Positions 1-6,462 of a DNA stretch of 10,407 nucleotides are shown here, piece by piece. A program made the position numbers and the translations under genes. Under the pieces are notes generated by a model. It did not search any database, was not told where the DNA came from, and worked only from the letters and a program-made list of their open reading frames with translations. Source of the stretch: Phycisphaerae bacterium (GTDB lineage: Bacteria > Planctomycetota > Phycisphaerae > Phycisphaerales > SM1A02); NCBI GenBank assembly GCA_002683195.1, contig NYSW01000019.1:28463-38869 (forward strand), written 5' to 3'. Each line of letters opens with the position of its first letter. The stretch's first letter is position 1.

Positions 1-38
1 GCCCCTCCGATCGACTTCTACAGGAAACCCAGTCAGCC

Positions 39-1097
39 ATGAACACGCTCCAGCAGATGACGGTGATGGGCCACGAGCGAGTGGTCTTCCATCAGGATCC
101 CGACAGCGGCCTTCGGGCCGTGATCGCCGTGCATGACACCACCCTTGGAAACGCACTCGGCGGGACCAGACGCTGGTGTTATGCCAGCGAAGCCGACGGG
201 ATCATGGATGCGCTTCGCCTTTCGGAAGGCATGACGTACAAGTCGGCTGCTGCCGGACTCACGATGGGTGGTGCCAAGAGCGTCATCCTGCTCGACAGTC
301 CCGGCCAGGAACCCACCGAAGCACAGGCCCGGGCGATGGGGCGGTTCGTCGACACCATCAACGGTGCGTACATCGCGGCGGAGGATGTCGGCGTCAGCCC
401 TCAGTTCTGCGCCTGGATGCGTGAAGAGACCGATCACGTGATGGGCGACGTCGAACACGGCGGCGACCCCTCACCGTACACCTCGCTCGGCTGCTTCAAT
501 TCCATGAAGTCATGCCTGTCCTTTTCCGGCCGACCGGTTGATTTCGCGGGGCTCACCGTGGCGATCCAGGGGCTCGGGGCGACCGGATACAAGCTCGCCA
601 AGCTGATTCGTGAAGCCGGTGGTGACGTGATCGCCACCGAGGTCAATCCCCTCGCCATCCGACGAGCGACCGAAGAACTCGGGGTTCGGGTGATCGGCAA
701 CGACCAGGATCTCTTTGCGCTGGAAGGCGTCGACATCGTCGCTCCCTGCGCCCTGGGTGCCGTGCTCAACCAGACCAACATCCAGAATTTGAAGGCACCG
801 ATCGTCTGCGGCACGGCGAACAACATCCTTGCCGATCCCGATTCCGACGGACAACTTCTGAAGGATCGTGGTGTGGTCTACGCCCCGGACTTCATCTCCA
901 ACGCCGGTGGCGTCATCCACCTCGCCGGCCTCTACCTCGGCCTGACCCCGGCGGAGATCGACACCAAGGTCTCGGACATCGAGGCCACGACGCTTGAAGT
1001 TCTCCAGAACACCAACAGTCACGCGAGCGCCTACGACGCCGCAGTCGCCTTCGCCAAGAGCCGCATCGAGGCCGGACGAATGCCTCAGACGGCTTGA
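39..1097 (+). CDS. Leucine (branched-chain amino acid) dehydrogenase, Glu/Leu/Phe/Val dehydrogenase family
   Basis: Cytosolic NAD-dependent enzyme that reversibly deaminates leucine, valine or isoleucine to the 2-oxoacid plus ammonium. The 352-residue length is normal for leucine dehydrogenases. Seen: the N-terminal catalytic domain has HDTTLGNALGGTR (32-44), GMTYKSAAAGL (64-74) and GGAK (77-80). Lys68 and Lys80 fall at the same numbers as the substrate-binding and catalytic lysines of Bacillus leucine dehydrogenase, and AEDVG (114-118) carries the conserved Asp. The C-terminal Rossmann domain has GLGATG (178-183) and an acidic residue, Glu201, after the second strand, as expected for NAD rather than NADP. 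APCALGA and NAGGVI are also family motifs. The ATG at 39 has only a weak AGGA 13 nt upstream. The gene stands alone and converges on the glycosyltransferase gene. Valine or phenylalanine dehydrogenase specificity cannot be excluded from sequence alone. Confidence 0.93.
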   Translation: MNTLQQMTVMGHERVVFHQDPDSGLRAVIAVHDTTLGNALGGTRRWCYASEADGIMDALRLSEGMTYKSAAAGLTMGGAKSVILLDSPGQEPTEAQARAMGRFVDTINGAYIAAEDVGVSPQFCAWMREETDHVMGDVEHGGDPSPYTSLGCFNSMKSCLSFSGRPVDFAGLTVAIQGLGATGYKLAKLIREAGGDVIATEVNPLAIRRATEELGVRVIGNDQDLFALEGVDIVAPCALGAVLNQTNIQNLKAPIVCGTANNILADPDSDGQLLKDRGVVYAPDFISNAGGVIHLAGLYLGLTPAEIDTKVSDIEATTLEVLQNTNSHASAYDAAVAFAKSRIEAGRMPQTA

Positions 1098-1119
1098 TTC
1101 TCCATCCGATCGACCGCAC

Positions 1120-1152
1120 CGATCGCCCGGTCTCCAGGAGACCGGGCGATCG
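1120..1152. terminator. GC-rich hairpin between convergent genes, possible bidirectional terminator
   Basis: The arms 1120-1135 and 1137-1152 are perfect reverse complements (16 nt each) around a single central base; a real RNA fold would open a loop of about five bases. It lies 23 bp past the dehydrogenase stop and 65 bp before the glycosyltransferase stop on the other strand. No T-run follows on either strand, so intrinsic termination is uncertain; it may stabilise 3' ends or act with Rho. Confidence 0.5.
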
Positions 1153-1216
1153 TCGTCATGGTCCTGTCGTTCCGTGATACGGATTCGATTCGCGCCGCAG
1201 GTGTCACGTGGGTCTT

Positions 1217-2218
1217 CTACCCGGGCTTGCTCCTGCCGATTTTTCGATGGTCGCGAGCCGACATTCTGGCCGCCTTGACATCGACCCCCAGTCCAAGGGT
1301 CAACAACACCGCCACTGATCGTGGATCCCGCCGCTTCACCACATCGTCGAGAAGAAGCCGCAACGCCGCACGCCGATCTCCAGCGTTTCCTCGAATCCAG
1401 AGGTGACGAGCCGCCCGACGAAGCCCCGATCCGGCGTACCGATCCATCATCGCGACCAGCTCCTGACGATCCGATGCGTTGAAATACCGACCGAGTGATT
1501 CGGTCGCCAGGAGTCGTGACAACCAGGCGTCCACTCCGGACGCGGAGTGACTGGTGGACAGGATGCGATAGGCCGCACCACGCCAGTCGGTCGCCATGGC
1601 CGGCGCCTCCGCCAGCAATCGAACCGTCAGGTCGTAGTCCTGGTTGCGACGCAGTTCAGGATCAAACGGAAGTCCACTGGCACGCACCGTCCGGCACGAA
1701 TCGCTTCGGATCAGGGAAAAACTCAGAAGCTTCAGACCCGAGTGTTCCAGATAATCCTCCAGGGTCCATGGATGAACACTTCCCATCGATCCTTCCGGAG
1801 TCGGCGGATCCTCGGGCGGATGCCAGAAGTCGAATCCGGTGTAGATGATCGGACACTCGGGATGGCGGATCATGAGATCGGTCGCGACCTCGAGGAACCG
1901 CGGGTACGGAATGTCGTCGGCGTCGAAGAAACAGTAGGCGTCGACGTCTCCGGACGCTCGAAGATGCGTCACCGCGGCATTCCTCGGACCACCGGGCCCA
2001 CCCGTGTTTTGAGGCAGGACCAGGCACTCGATTTCAGGACCAAAGGCGCGGACCACCTCTTCGGTATCCGGATCCGGGCCGTCGATCACGACCACCGTCC
2101 GCGCTGGAGGCCGTGATTGAGCGAGGATCGCTCGAAGGGTCGCGCCGATGGTGTCGGCTGCTTGATACGCCGCCATGGCGATCCCGATGGTCGGCGAAGA
2201 TCGGGGGAAGTCGGTCAT
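1217..2218 (-). CDS. Family 2 glycosyltransferase (GT-A fold)
   Basis: Predicted to transfer a sugar from a nucleotide-sugar donor; acceptor and product are unknown. Numbering from the ATG at 2218 (333 residues): the domain opens with PTIGIAMAAYQ (9-19), followed by VVVIDG with Asp46. NTGGPGGPRNAA (71-82) is the usual nucleotide-binding turn, and FFDADD (97-102) holds the metal-binding DxD. After about residue 240 comes a mostly helical C-terminal stretch without recognisable motifs. There are no obvious membrane helices, so it is probably cytosolic or peripheral. Start choice: this ATG has GGAG 11 nt upstream and puts the domain about ten residues in. An alternative ATG at 2272 overlaps the stop of the upstream lipoprotein gene by one base, has AAGG 10 nt upstream, and would add 18 residues. 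Either way the gene follows the phosphodiesterase gene directly and is probably cotranscribed. Confidence 0.85.
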   Translation of the reverse strand: MTDFPRSSPTIGIAMAAYQAADTIGATLRAILAQSRPPARTVVVIDGPDPDTEEVVRAFGPEIECLVLPQNTGGPGGPRNAAVTHLRASGDVDAYCFFDADDIPYPRFLEVATDLMIRHPECPIIYTGFDFWHPPEDPPTPEGSMGSVHPWTLEDYLEHSGLKLLSFSLIRSDSCRTVRASGLPFDPELRRNQDYDLTVRLLAEAPAMATDWRGAAYRILSTSHSASGVDAWLSRLLATESLGRYFNASDRQELVAMMDRYAGSGLRRAARHLWIRGNAGDRRAALRLLLDDVVKRRDPRSVAVLLTLGLGVDVKAARMSARDHRKIGRSKPG

Positions 2219-2271
2219 GTTCGAATGTACTCCATGAGGAGTTTTTGTTGCCACTCCGGATCGTTCCATCA

Positions 2272-3090
2272 TCAATCCAAAGCCTTCAAGATGATCGATG
2301 GACGATCACTGGTGATGGAATCGATACCCGTCGATTGCATCGTCATCGCGAGGTCGGGGTCATTCACGGTCCAGACGTGGACCTCCAGGCCTGCTGAACG
2401 CAGCTGACGCACGAAGGACTCATCGATCACTTCGGGCTCGGCCCTGATGTCGACTCCGTCGGCGTCGATCGATCGTGCGACATCGATGATCTCGTCGGCC
2501 GTCGGTCGCCAGTGTCCCGTCTCCTTCGAAAATGAAGTCAACCACAAGGCCTTCCACTCCGGTGCGACCTGCTTCAAGCTGCCGATCACCTGACGGTCGA
2601 AGGCGATCACGGTGACCCGATCCGGGCCGAGCCCCGATCGCTCGAGTTCCAGCACCAGCGCGGGAACGATTCGCTCCGAATCCTTGATCTCCACCAGGAT
2701 GCCGCCATCCGCAGGGATGATCGCCAGTACCTCGGCCAGCGTGGGCACTCTTTCGCCGCGAAAATCACTTCCGTTCCACGGCCCCCAGTTTCCGGCATCG
2801 AGCGACCGGATCTCGCTCAAGGAGAGCGACCCGGTCTCCCGAGGGTCACCCGTGGTCCGTGCGAGAGTTCGATCATGCATCGCAACGATGTGGCCGTCAC
2901 CGGTCAGTCGAAAATCGCCTTCGACCAGATCGGCCCCCTGCTCGAATCCAAGCCGGAAGGCCGCGAGGGTGTTTTCCGGCGCCGCGGCCGAGGCGCCTCG
3001 ATGTCCCACGATCAAGGGACGGGTGCGAACCGGCTCACAGGCCTGGAGCACGAGGAAGAGGCACGGCAGGAGTATGAGTAGATCTTTCAA
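2272..3090 (-). CDS. Glycerophosphodiester phosphodiesterase, predicted lipoprotein
   Basis: Hydrolyses glycerophosphodiesters (deacylated phospholipid head groups) to glycerol-3-phosphate and an alcohol. The 272-residue protein has a GDPD TIM-barrel domain: GHRGASAAAPENT (29-41) with catalytic His30, a metal site at Glu57 and Asp59, GDGHIVAMHD (64-73) with catalytic His72, a later VEIKD, and HVWTVND near the C-terminus. The start is the TTG at 3090: GGGAGG lies five bases upstream, and the product then opens with a charged residue pair, a hydrophobic stretch and the lipobox LQAC (15-18). It would be lipidated on Cys18 and face the periplasm. The frame stays open upstream to 3213, but that extension would bury the signal peptide about 40 residues in and run over the divergent promoter region. 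The stop codon abuts and overlaps the possible glycosyltransferase starts, indicating a two-gene unit. Confidence 0.9.
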   Translation of the reverse strand: MKDLLILLPCLFLVLQACEPVRTRPLIVGHRGASAAAPENTLAAFRLGFEQGADLVEGDFRLTGDGHIVAMHDRTLARTTGDPRETGSLSLSEIRSLDAGNWGPWNGSDFRGERVPTLAEVLAIIPADGGILVEIKDSERIVPALVLELERSGLGPDRVTVIAFDRQVIGSLKQVAPEWKALWLTSFSKETGHWRPTADEIIDVARSIDADGVDIRAEPEVIDESFVRQLRSAGLEVHVWTVNDPDLAMTMQSTGIDSITSDRPSIILKALD

Positions 3091-3095
3091 GCGGG

Positions 3096-3101
3096 CCTCC
3101 C
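3096..3101 (-). promoter_or_regulatory. Strong ribosome binding site deciding a TTG start
   Basis: On the minus strand this reads GGGAGG, five bases before the TTG at 3090. It is the clearest Shine-Dalgarno sequence in the window and fixes the start of the phosphodiesterase lipoprotein. Confidence 0.75.
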
Positions 3102-3241
3102 GATGAGGAATGAGCGGGATGCTGGAGTTAGCGTCGTGCACATTGTGGCTTTTTCGAACGCGAAGGTGTGCCGCGGCTGCCCACTCAGATCTTGATGACG
3201 GGTGCGAAGTCACCTTCGAATCCTGAATTCGGCCCGGTCTC

Positions 3242-3271
3242 TCGACTTTGAAATACCGAGCGTGCTAGCCT
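3242..3271 (+). promoter_or_regulatory. Candidate sigma-70-type promoter giving a leaderless transcript
   Basis: TCGACT at 3242-3247 (similar to TTGACA) is separated by 18 bp from TAGCCT at 3266-3271 (similar to TATAAT), which is preceded by TG one base away as in an extended -10. Transcription would begin about seven bases later, at or next to the ATG at 3278. No Shine-Dalgarno sequence precedes that ATG, which fits a leaderless mRNA. The -10 is a weak match (3 of 6), so this is inference. Confidence 0.4.
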
Positions 3272-3277
3272 CGCCGC

Positions 3278-4930
3278 ATGCGCACCTTCGACCCCTCCCT
3301 GCCGTACGACTCGTCTCGAGAACCCGTGGCCGCCCGGGGGATGGTCGCCACCAGCAATCCCATCGCCGCCACCGCCGGCCTCGAAATGCTCCGCCGCGGT
3401 GGTACCGCGATGGATGCCGCGATCGCCACCGCAGCCTGCCTGACGGTCATGGAACCGACCAGCAACGGACTGGGCAGCGATGCCTTCGCCCTGGTCTGGG
3501 ATTGTCCTGATCCCACCGCGCGGAAGGAACCCTGGAGCGTCCGTGGCTACAACGGATCCGGCCTCAGTCCAGCGGGCCTGGATCCCGCCGACTACCTCGG
3601 AGGTGGCACCATTCCGCGTCGAGGATGGAAACCCGTCACCGTTCCGGGCGCCGTGTCTCTCTGGGTGGATGCCTGGCGGCAACACGGGCGTCTTCCCTTC
3701 GCGGATCTTCTCGAACCCGCGATCCACCATGCCGACGAGGGATTTCTCGTGGCACCGCAGACCGCCCGGTATTGGAGCCGGGCCGCACCGGCCTACGCGG
3801 ACCACGCCGAGTGGCGTTCGACATTCCTCTTCGACGGTAAACCACCGACCGCCGGACAACTGGTCCGATTGCCGGACCACGCTCGAACCCTGAGAGCGAT
3901 CGCGGAAAGTGAAGGCGAAGCGTTCTACCGCGGAGAGATCGCCGAAGCCATCGATGCCGCCGCGCGAGCGGATGGTGGATCGCTGCGGTCCAGTGATCTC
4001 AAAGATCATCGAACGCTTGAAGTCGATCCCATTTCCGTCGACTACCGAGGAACCAGGCTGCATGAGATCCCGCCCAACGGACAAGGACTTGCCGCACTCG
4101 TGGCACTGGGCATCCTTCGTCACTTCGACCTGCCGGATCTGAAGCCGGATGATCCGGCTTCTCTCCACCTGCAGATCGAAGCGGTGAAACTTGGATTCGC
4201 CGATGCTCATCGTCATGTGGCGGATCCTCGCCATGTCGACCGCTCGCCCGAAGAGCTCCTGGCGCCGGATCGGCTCCGTCGGCTCGCCGACACCATCGAT
4301 CCGAAGCAGGCCCAGGCCTTCGATGCCGGCATTCCGAAACCGGGAGGCACGGTCTATCTGTCCACCGCGGATTCCGAGGGCCGCTGTGTTTCGCTCATCC
4401 AGAGCAATTACACCGGGTTTGGAAGTGGGGTCGTGATTCCGGGCTGGGGGATCTCCATGCAGAACCGAGGGGCCTGCTTCCACCTTGCCAAGGGACATCC
4501 CAATGTGGTGGCACCCGGAAAACGTCCGTACCACACCATCATTCCAGCCCTCACGACTCCGACCCCCCCGAATCAAGTGGATGTCGCTCGGCAATCCGAA
4601 CCCGGCGGACTCATGACGTTCGGCGTGATGGGTGGGTTCATGCAGCCGCAAGGTCACGTGCAGGTTCTCGCTCGAATTCGTGATCATGCCCAGAATCCAC
4701 AGGCTGCATTGGATGCTCCCCGCTTCCGCTGGTCATCGGAGCGCTCGATCGCCCTCGAGCCCGGATGGGCGAACTCGGTCTACGCCGATCTCGAAGAGTT
4801 GGGTCATGACGTGACCCGCGCGGAGCAACGGGATGTCAGCTTCGGACGGGGGCAGGTCATTCACGCGCTCCAGGACGGATGGCTTGCCGGAAGCGATCAG
4901 CGAGCCGACGGTCAAGCCGTCGGCTGCTGA
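3278..4930 (+). CDS. Gamma-glutamyltransferase-family protein (Ntn hydrolase, YwrD/acylase-like)
   Basis: A 550-residue member of the self-cleaving N-terminal-nucleophile family that hydrolyses or transfers gamma-glutamyl groups or related amides. The N-terminal part has ARGMVATSNPIAATAGLEML, a GGTAMDAAIATAA segment and EPTSNGLGSDAF, all typical of the large subunit. The probable nucleophile is Thr358 in GGTVYLST; cleavage before it would give subunits of about 357 and 193 residues, normal for the family. SLIQSNYTGFGSG and MQNRGACF follow. Two features differ from classical periplasmic GGT: there is no signal peptide, so it should be cytosolic, and the RExAP region that binds the glutamyl carboxylate is replaced by NGSGLSP (92-98), as in YwrD-like and cephalosporin-acylase-like relatives. 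The donor substrate is therefore uncertain. It is transcribed divergently from the phosphodiesterase gene and shows no operon partner. Confidence 0.9.
   Translation: MRTFDPSLPYDSSREPVAARGMVATSNPIAATAGLEMLRRGGTAMDAAIATAACLTVMEPTSNGLGSDAFALVWDCPDPTARKEPWSVRGYNGSGLSPAGLDPADYLGGGTIPRRGWKPVTVPGAVSLWVDAWRQHGRLPFADLLEPAIHHADEGFLVAPQTARYWSRAAPAYADHAEWRSTFLFDGKPPTAGQLVRLPDHARTLRAIAESEGEAFYRGEIAEAIDAAARADGGSLRSSDLKDHRTLEVDPISVDYRGTRLHEIPPNGQGLAALVALGILRHFDLPDLKPDDPASLHLQIEAVKLGFADAHRHVADPRHVDRSPEELLAPDRLRRLADTIDPKQAQAFDAGIPKPGGTVYLSTADSEGRCVSLIQSNYTGFGSGVVIPGWGISMQNRGACFHLAKGHPNVVAPGKRPYHTIIPALTTPTPPNQVDVARQSEPGGLMTFGVMGGFMQPQGHVQVLARIRDHAQNPQAALDAPRFRWSSERSIALEPGWANSVYADLEELGHDVTRAEQRDVSFGRGQVIHALQDGWLAGSDQRADGQAVGC
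4903..4925 (+). terminator. Hairpin over the end of the GGT-family gene, possible terminator
   Basis: AGCCGACGG (4903-4911) pairs perfectly with CCGTCGGCT (4917-4925) across a five-base loop. The stem lies within the last codons and is followed by the stop codon and the pyrimidine stretch CCTTTCTCC. The tail is not a true T-run, so termination is only plausible. Confidence 0.35.
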
Positions 4931-4996
4931 TCCTTTCTCCGGGCACCATCACCTTCGAGAGAGACTGACCACCGGCCGTGAATTCAAGGAACCGCG

Positions 4997-5128
4997 ATGC
5001 GGCTTGCGTTTCAAGGCGGCGGGGGAGAGATGGTCCGCCAGATCGTCGAGCCGTCGAAGGAGAATCGCCGGCATGTCGGTCACGAGTTCATTCTGCATCT
5101 GGTCACCTCGACTTCAGCCACCCTTTGA
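4997..5128 (+). CDS. Possible small protein of 43 residues, unknown function
   Basis: ATG at 4997 is preceded by AAGGA at 4986-4990 with six bases of spacing, a better ribosome binding site than several certain genes here have. The reading frame ends at TGA 5126-5128. The product starts MRLAFQGGGGEMVRQIVEPS and has a basic centre followed by a short hydrophobic stretch, HEFILHLV; it has no signal peptide and I do not recognise it. About 70% of third codon positions are G or C, compatible with coding but also with background composition. It could be a decayed gene remnant or chance. Confidence 0.25.
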   Translation: MRLAFQGGGGEMVRQIVEPSKENRRHVGHEFILHLVTSTSATL

Positions 5129-5264
5129 CCGCTGAATGTAAGTCAAGCTCGAGGCCGAACCAAAACCGTCGCCGAAATTCTCCACCCCGATTTTCAGACC
5201 AGAACTCCCGACCGCCGGGCGCGGGGATCAATCTTCGATCACCCGATGTCCGAGTGGTTCGATC

Positions 5265-5296
5265 AAAAAAAACGCGGCACCCATCGGGTGCCGCGT
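5265..5296 (-). terminator. Rho-independent terminator of the anchored secreted protein gene
   Basis: Arms 5272-5282 and 5286-5296 form a perfect 11-bp GC-rich stem with a three-base loop. On the minus strand the stem is followed by eight T residues (plus-strand A-run 5265-5272). It lies about 30 bp past the stop of the minus-strand gene, the textbook arrangement. Confidence 0.9.
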
Positions 5297-5328
5297 GGAG
5301 AGAACATCTGATTGAAAACCGGCGAGGA

Positions 5329-5853
5329 TCAGCCGCGTCGACGTCTTCCGGCGAGTCCGGCAACCGCGAGCATTCCCAGAACTCCGGGGGCCGGCACGGT
5401 GTTGATCGACCAGGCGATCTCGTGGGAGTCGACCGAGAAGCCGATCTTCGTGAACTCGATCACGCCAACGCCTGAGGCATCGGAACCGTTCCAAGCGTCA
5501 CCGAATCCGGTCAGGGTGAAGTCATAATCCGTCTCCACACCATCGAAGAGCATCGCCGAACCAGTGCCGTCGATGTCTTCGCCTGCCAACAGGACTTCGA
5601 GCCCCGTGTAGTCGAACATCACGCCCGGTGCGCCCGGAGTTTGGAAGGTTCCACTTCCCCCGAAGAGGAGGCCGAGATCACCGTCATTCAAGGATTGCTC
5701 GGCTTGAAAGGTGTCGAACAGCGTGACCTGGCCAAGCCCGTCGACGTCGAACGAAAATTCGAAGTTGATTTCAATCTCGGTTTCAAACCCCGCCGTGGCG
5801 GCTGAGGCGACTGCAAGAGCTGAAACGAGCGACAACGTGTACTGCTTCTTCAT
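5329..5853 (-). CDS. Secreted protein with C-terminal PEP-CTERM-type (VPAP variant) anchor
   Basis: Numbering from the ATG at 5853 (174 residues). Residues 1 to about 22 form a signal peptide: MKKQ, a hydrophobic alanine-rich core, and a likely cleavage site around SAATAG. The mature part is acidic and rich in Asp, Glu, Gly, Phe and Thr, with alternating patterns suggesting beta strands; I recognise no enzymatic motif. The last 22 residues form a tripartite sorting signal: VPAPG, the hydrophobic segment VLGMLAVAGLAG, and RRRRG. In PEP-CTERM systems such tails are processed by exosortase-family enzymes, and export to the cell surface or matrix is expected. An in-frame ATG at 5868 would add five residues before the Lys-Lys pair; the later start gives the more normal signal peptide, though neither has a clear ribosome binding site. 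It is a single gene with its own terminator. Its function is unknown. Confidence 0.82.
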   Translation of the reverse strand: MKKQYTLSLVSALAVASAATAGFETEIEINFEFSFDVDGLGQVTLFDTFQAEQSLNDGDLGLLFGGSGTFQTPGAPGVMFDYTGLEVLLAGEDIDGTGSAMLFDGVETDYDFTLTGFGDAWNGSDASGVGVIEFTKIGFSVDSHEIAWSINTVPAPGVLGMLAVAGLAGRRRRG

Positions 5854-6462
5854 GATTATTGGCACCATCTGGAAGGAATCAAGTCAGGTGTCGAATCAGG
5901 GACCGAAGCGGTCACCAACCCGGAAAAATCTTTCCGACGCCCCACTGATCACTGGTTTTTCGAACGGGAACAAATCGGGAGTCTCGAGGCGGGAACCTCA
6001 TCACGACTGAGAATAGCGGATCCCGTGGCCCCTCTCTAGCATTAAACCGGGATTCTCTGCCAGTTCCTCTTGTTTGCCCCACGGACCCACCTCATTCAGC
6101 CTCGATGTCGGGGTTCATCGTGCATAATTCGTGGATTTCGGCACCGGAACCCGTTTTCAGGCCCGCGAAGCCTTGGTTACCGGACGCCTTTTGGATCCGC
6201 CGAGGGGCTCCGACGTACGCCGCGTCGTCTCGACGCGCATCATCTCGCTGGTCGAGCAAAGCAGGGTCGGCTGGTACACTTCTCGCAACGTTTTTCCGGC
6301 CGATTTCCGGCCCTCCTGAGCCGGTCCGGCAATTTTTCGCCGGCGCCGGAATTGGCTTCACCGCACCCGGGTGACTCGACGCTCGATCCGTCTGATCGAC
6401 TGTCAGCGACCGCTCCGCCTCCACTCCGGGTCCGGCGATCCGCCGAGCAACTGGATTCAACC
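5854..6462. other. Long non-coding region between divergent genes, likely promoters and E1 alpha leader
   Basis: About 600 bp separating the minus-strand secreted protein gene from the plus-strand E1 alpha gene. It must hold both promoters; I cannot place either with confidence. TAGCAT at 6037-6042 and TACACT at 6275-6280 resemble -10 boxes but lack good -35 partners. A small hairpin (CGGAAA 5921-5926 with TTTCCG 5931-5936) is present. The part near 6293-6349 is rich in CCGG palindromes and is listed separately. The E1 alpha frame stays open upstream to 6070, but I see no domain or signal in that extension. Confidence 0.6.
6293..6349. repeat. CCGG-rich cluster of short repeats and palindromes in the E1 alpha leader
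   Basis: TTTCCGGCC occurs at 6293-6301 and again at 6304-6312, an 11-bp-spaced direct repeat. GCCGGTCCGGC (6320-6330) is a palindrome about its central base and CCGGCGCCGG (6340-6349) is a perfect palindrome. In all there are six CCGG sites in 54 bp, many more than base composition predicts. It lies 110-170 bp before the E1 alpha start and could be a regulator-binding or RNA-folding region; its function is not established. Confidence 0.4.

Larger units (their letters stand above)
4931..5328. other. Intergenic region between the GGT-family gene and the anchored secreted protein gene
   Basis: About 400 bp between genes that converge here. It contains one possible small ORF (4997-5128) and the minus-strand terminator (5265-5296), each listed separately. 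Longer open frames crossing it have no recognisable motifs and overlap the terminator or the downstream gene, so I treat them as chance. I see nothing else convincing. Confidence 0.6.

Noticed and set aside
1547..2116. A 189-codon plus-strand frame antisense to the glycosyltransferase
   Set aside because: A shadow of a gene with clear GT2 motifs on the minus strand; no independent support.
3091..3213. Upstream extension of the phosphodiesterase to an ATG at 3213
   Set aside because: It would bury a lipoprotein signal about 40 residues in, overlap the divergent leader, and ignore the GGGAGG-TTG start.
3185..4687. A 500-codon open frame antisense to the GGT-family gene
   Set aside because: No recognisable domain, low-complexity composition typical of a GC-biased shadow frame, and the opposite strand encodes a clear enzyme.
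4978..5475. A 165-codon plus-strand frame across the 4931-5328 gap
   Set aside because: It runs through the minus-strand terminator into the anchored protein gene, is full of Arg and Ser, and has no motif.
6070..6462. In-frame upstream extension of E1 alpha by 131 codons
   Set aside because: No resemblance to E1 alpha N-termini or targeting sequences; other frames here are equally open, and the ATG at 6463 gives a normal protein.
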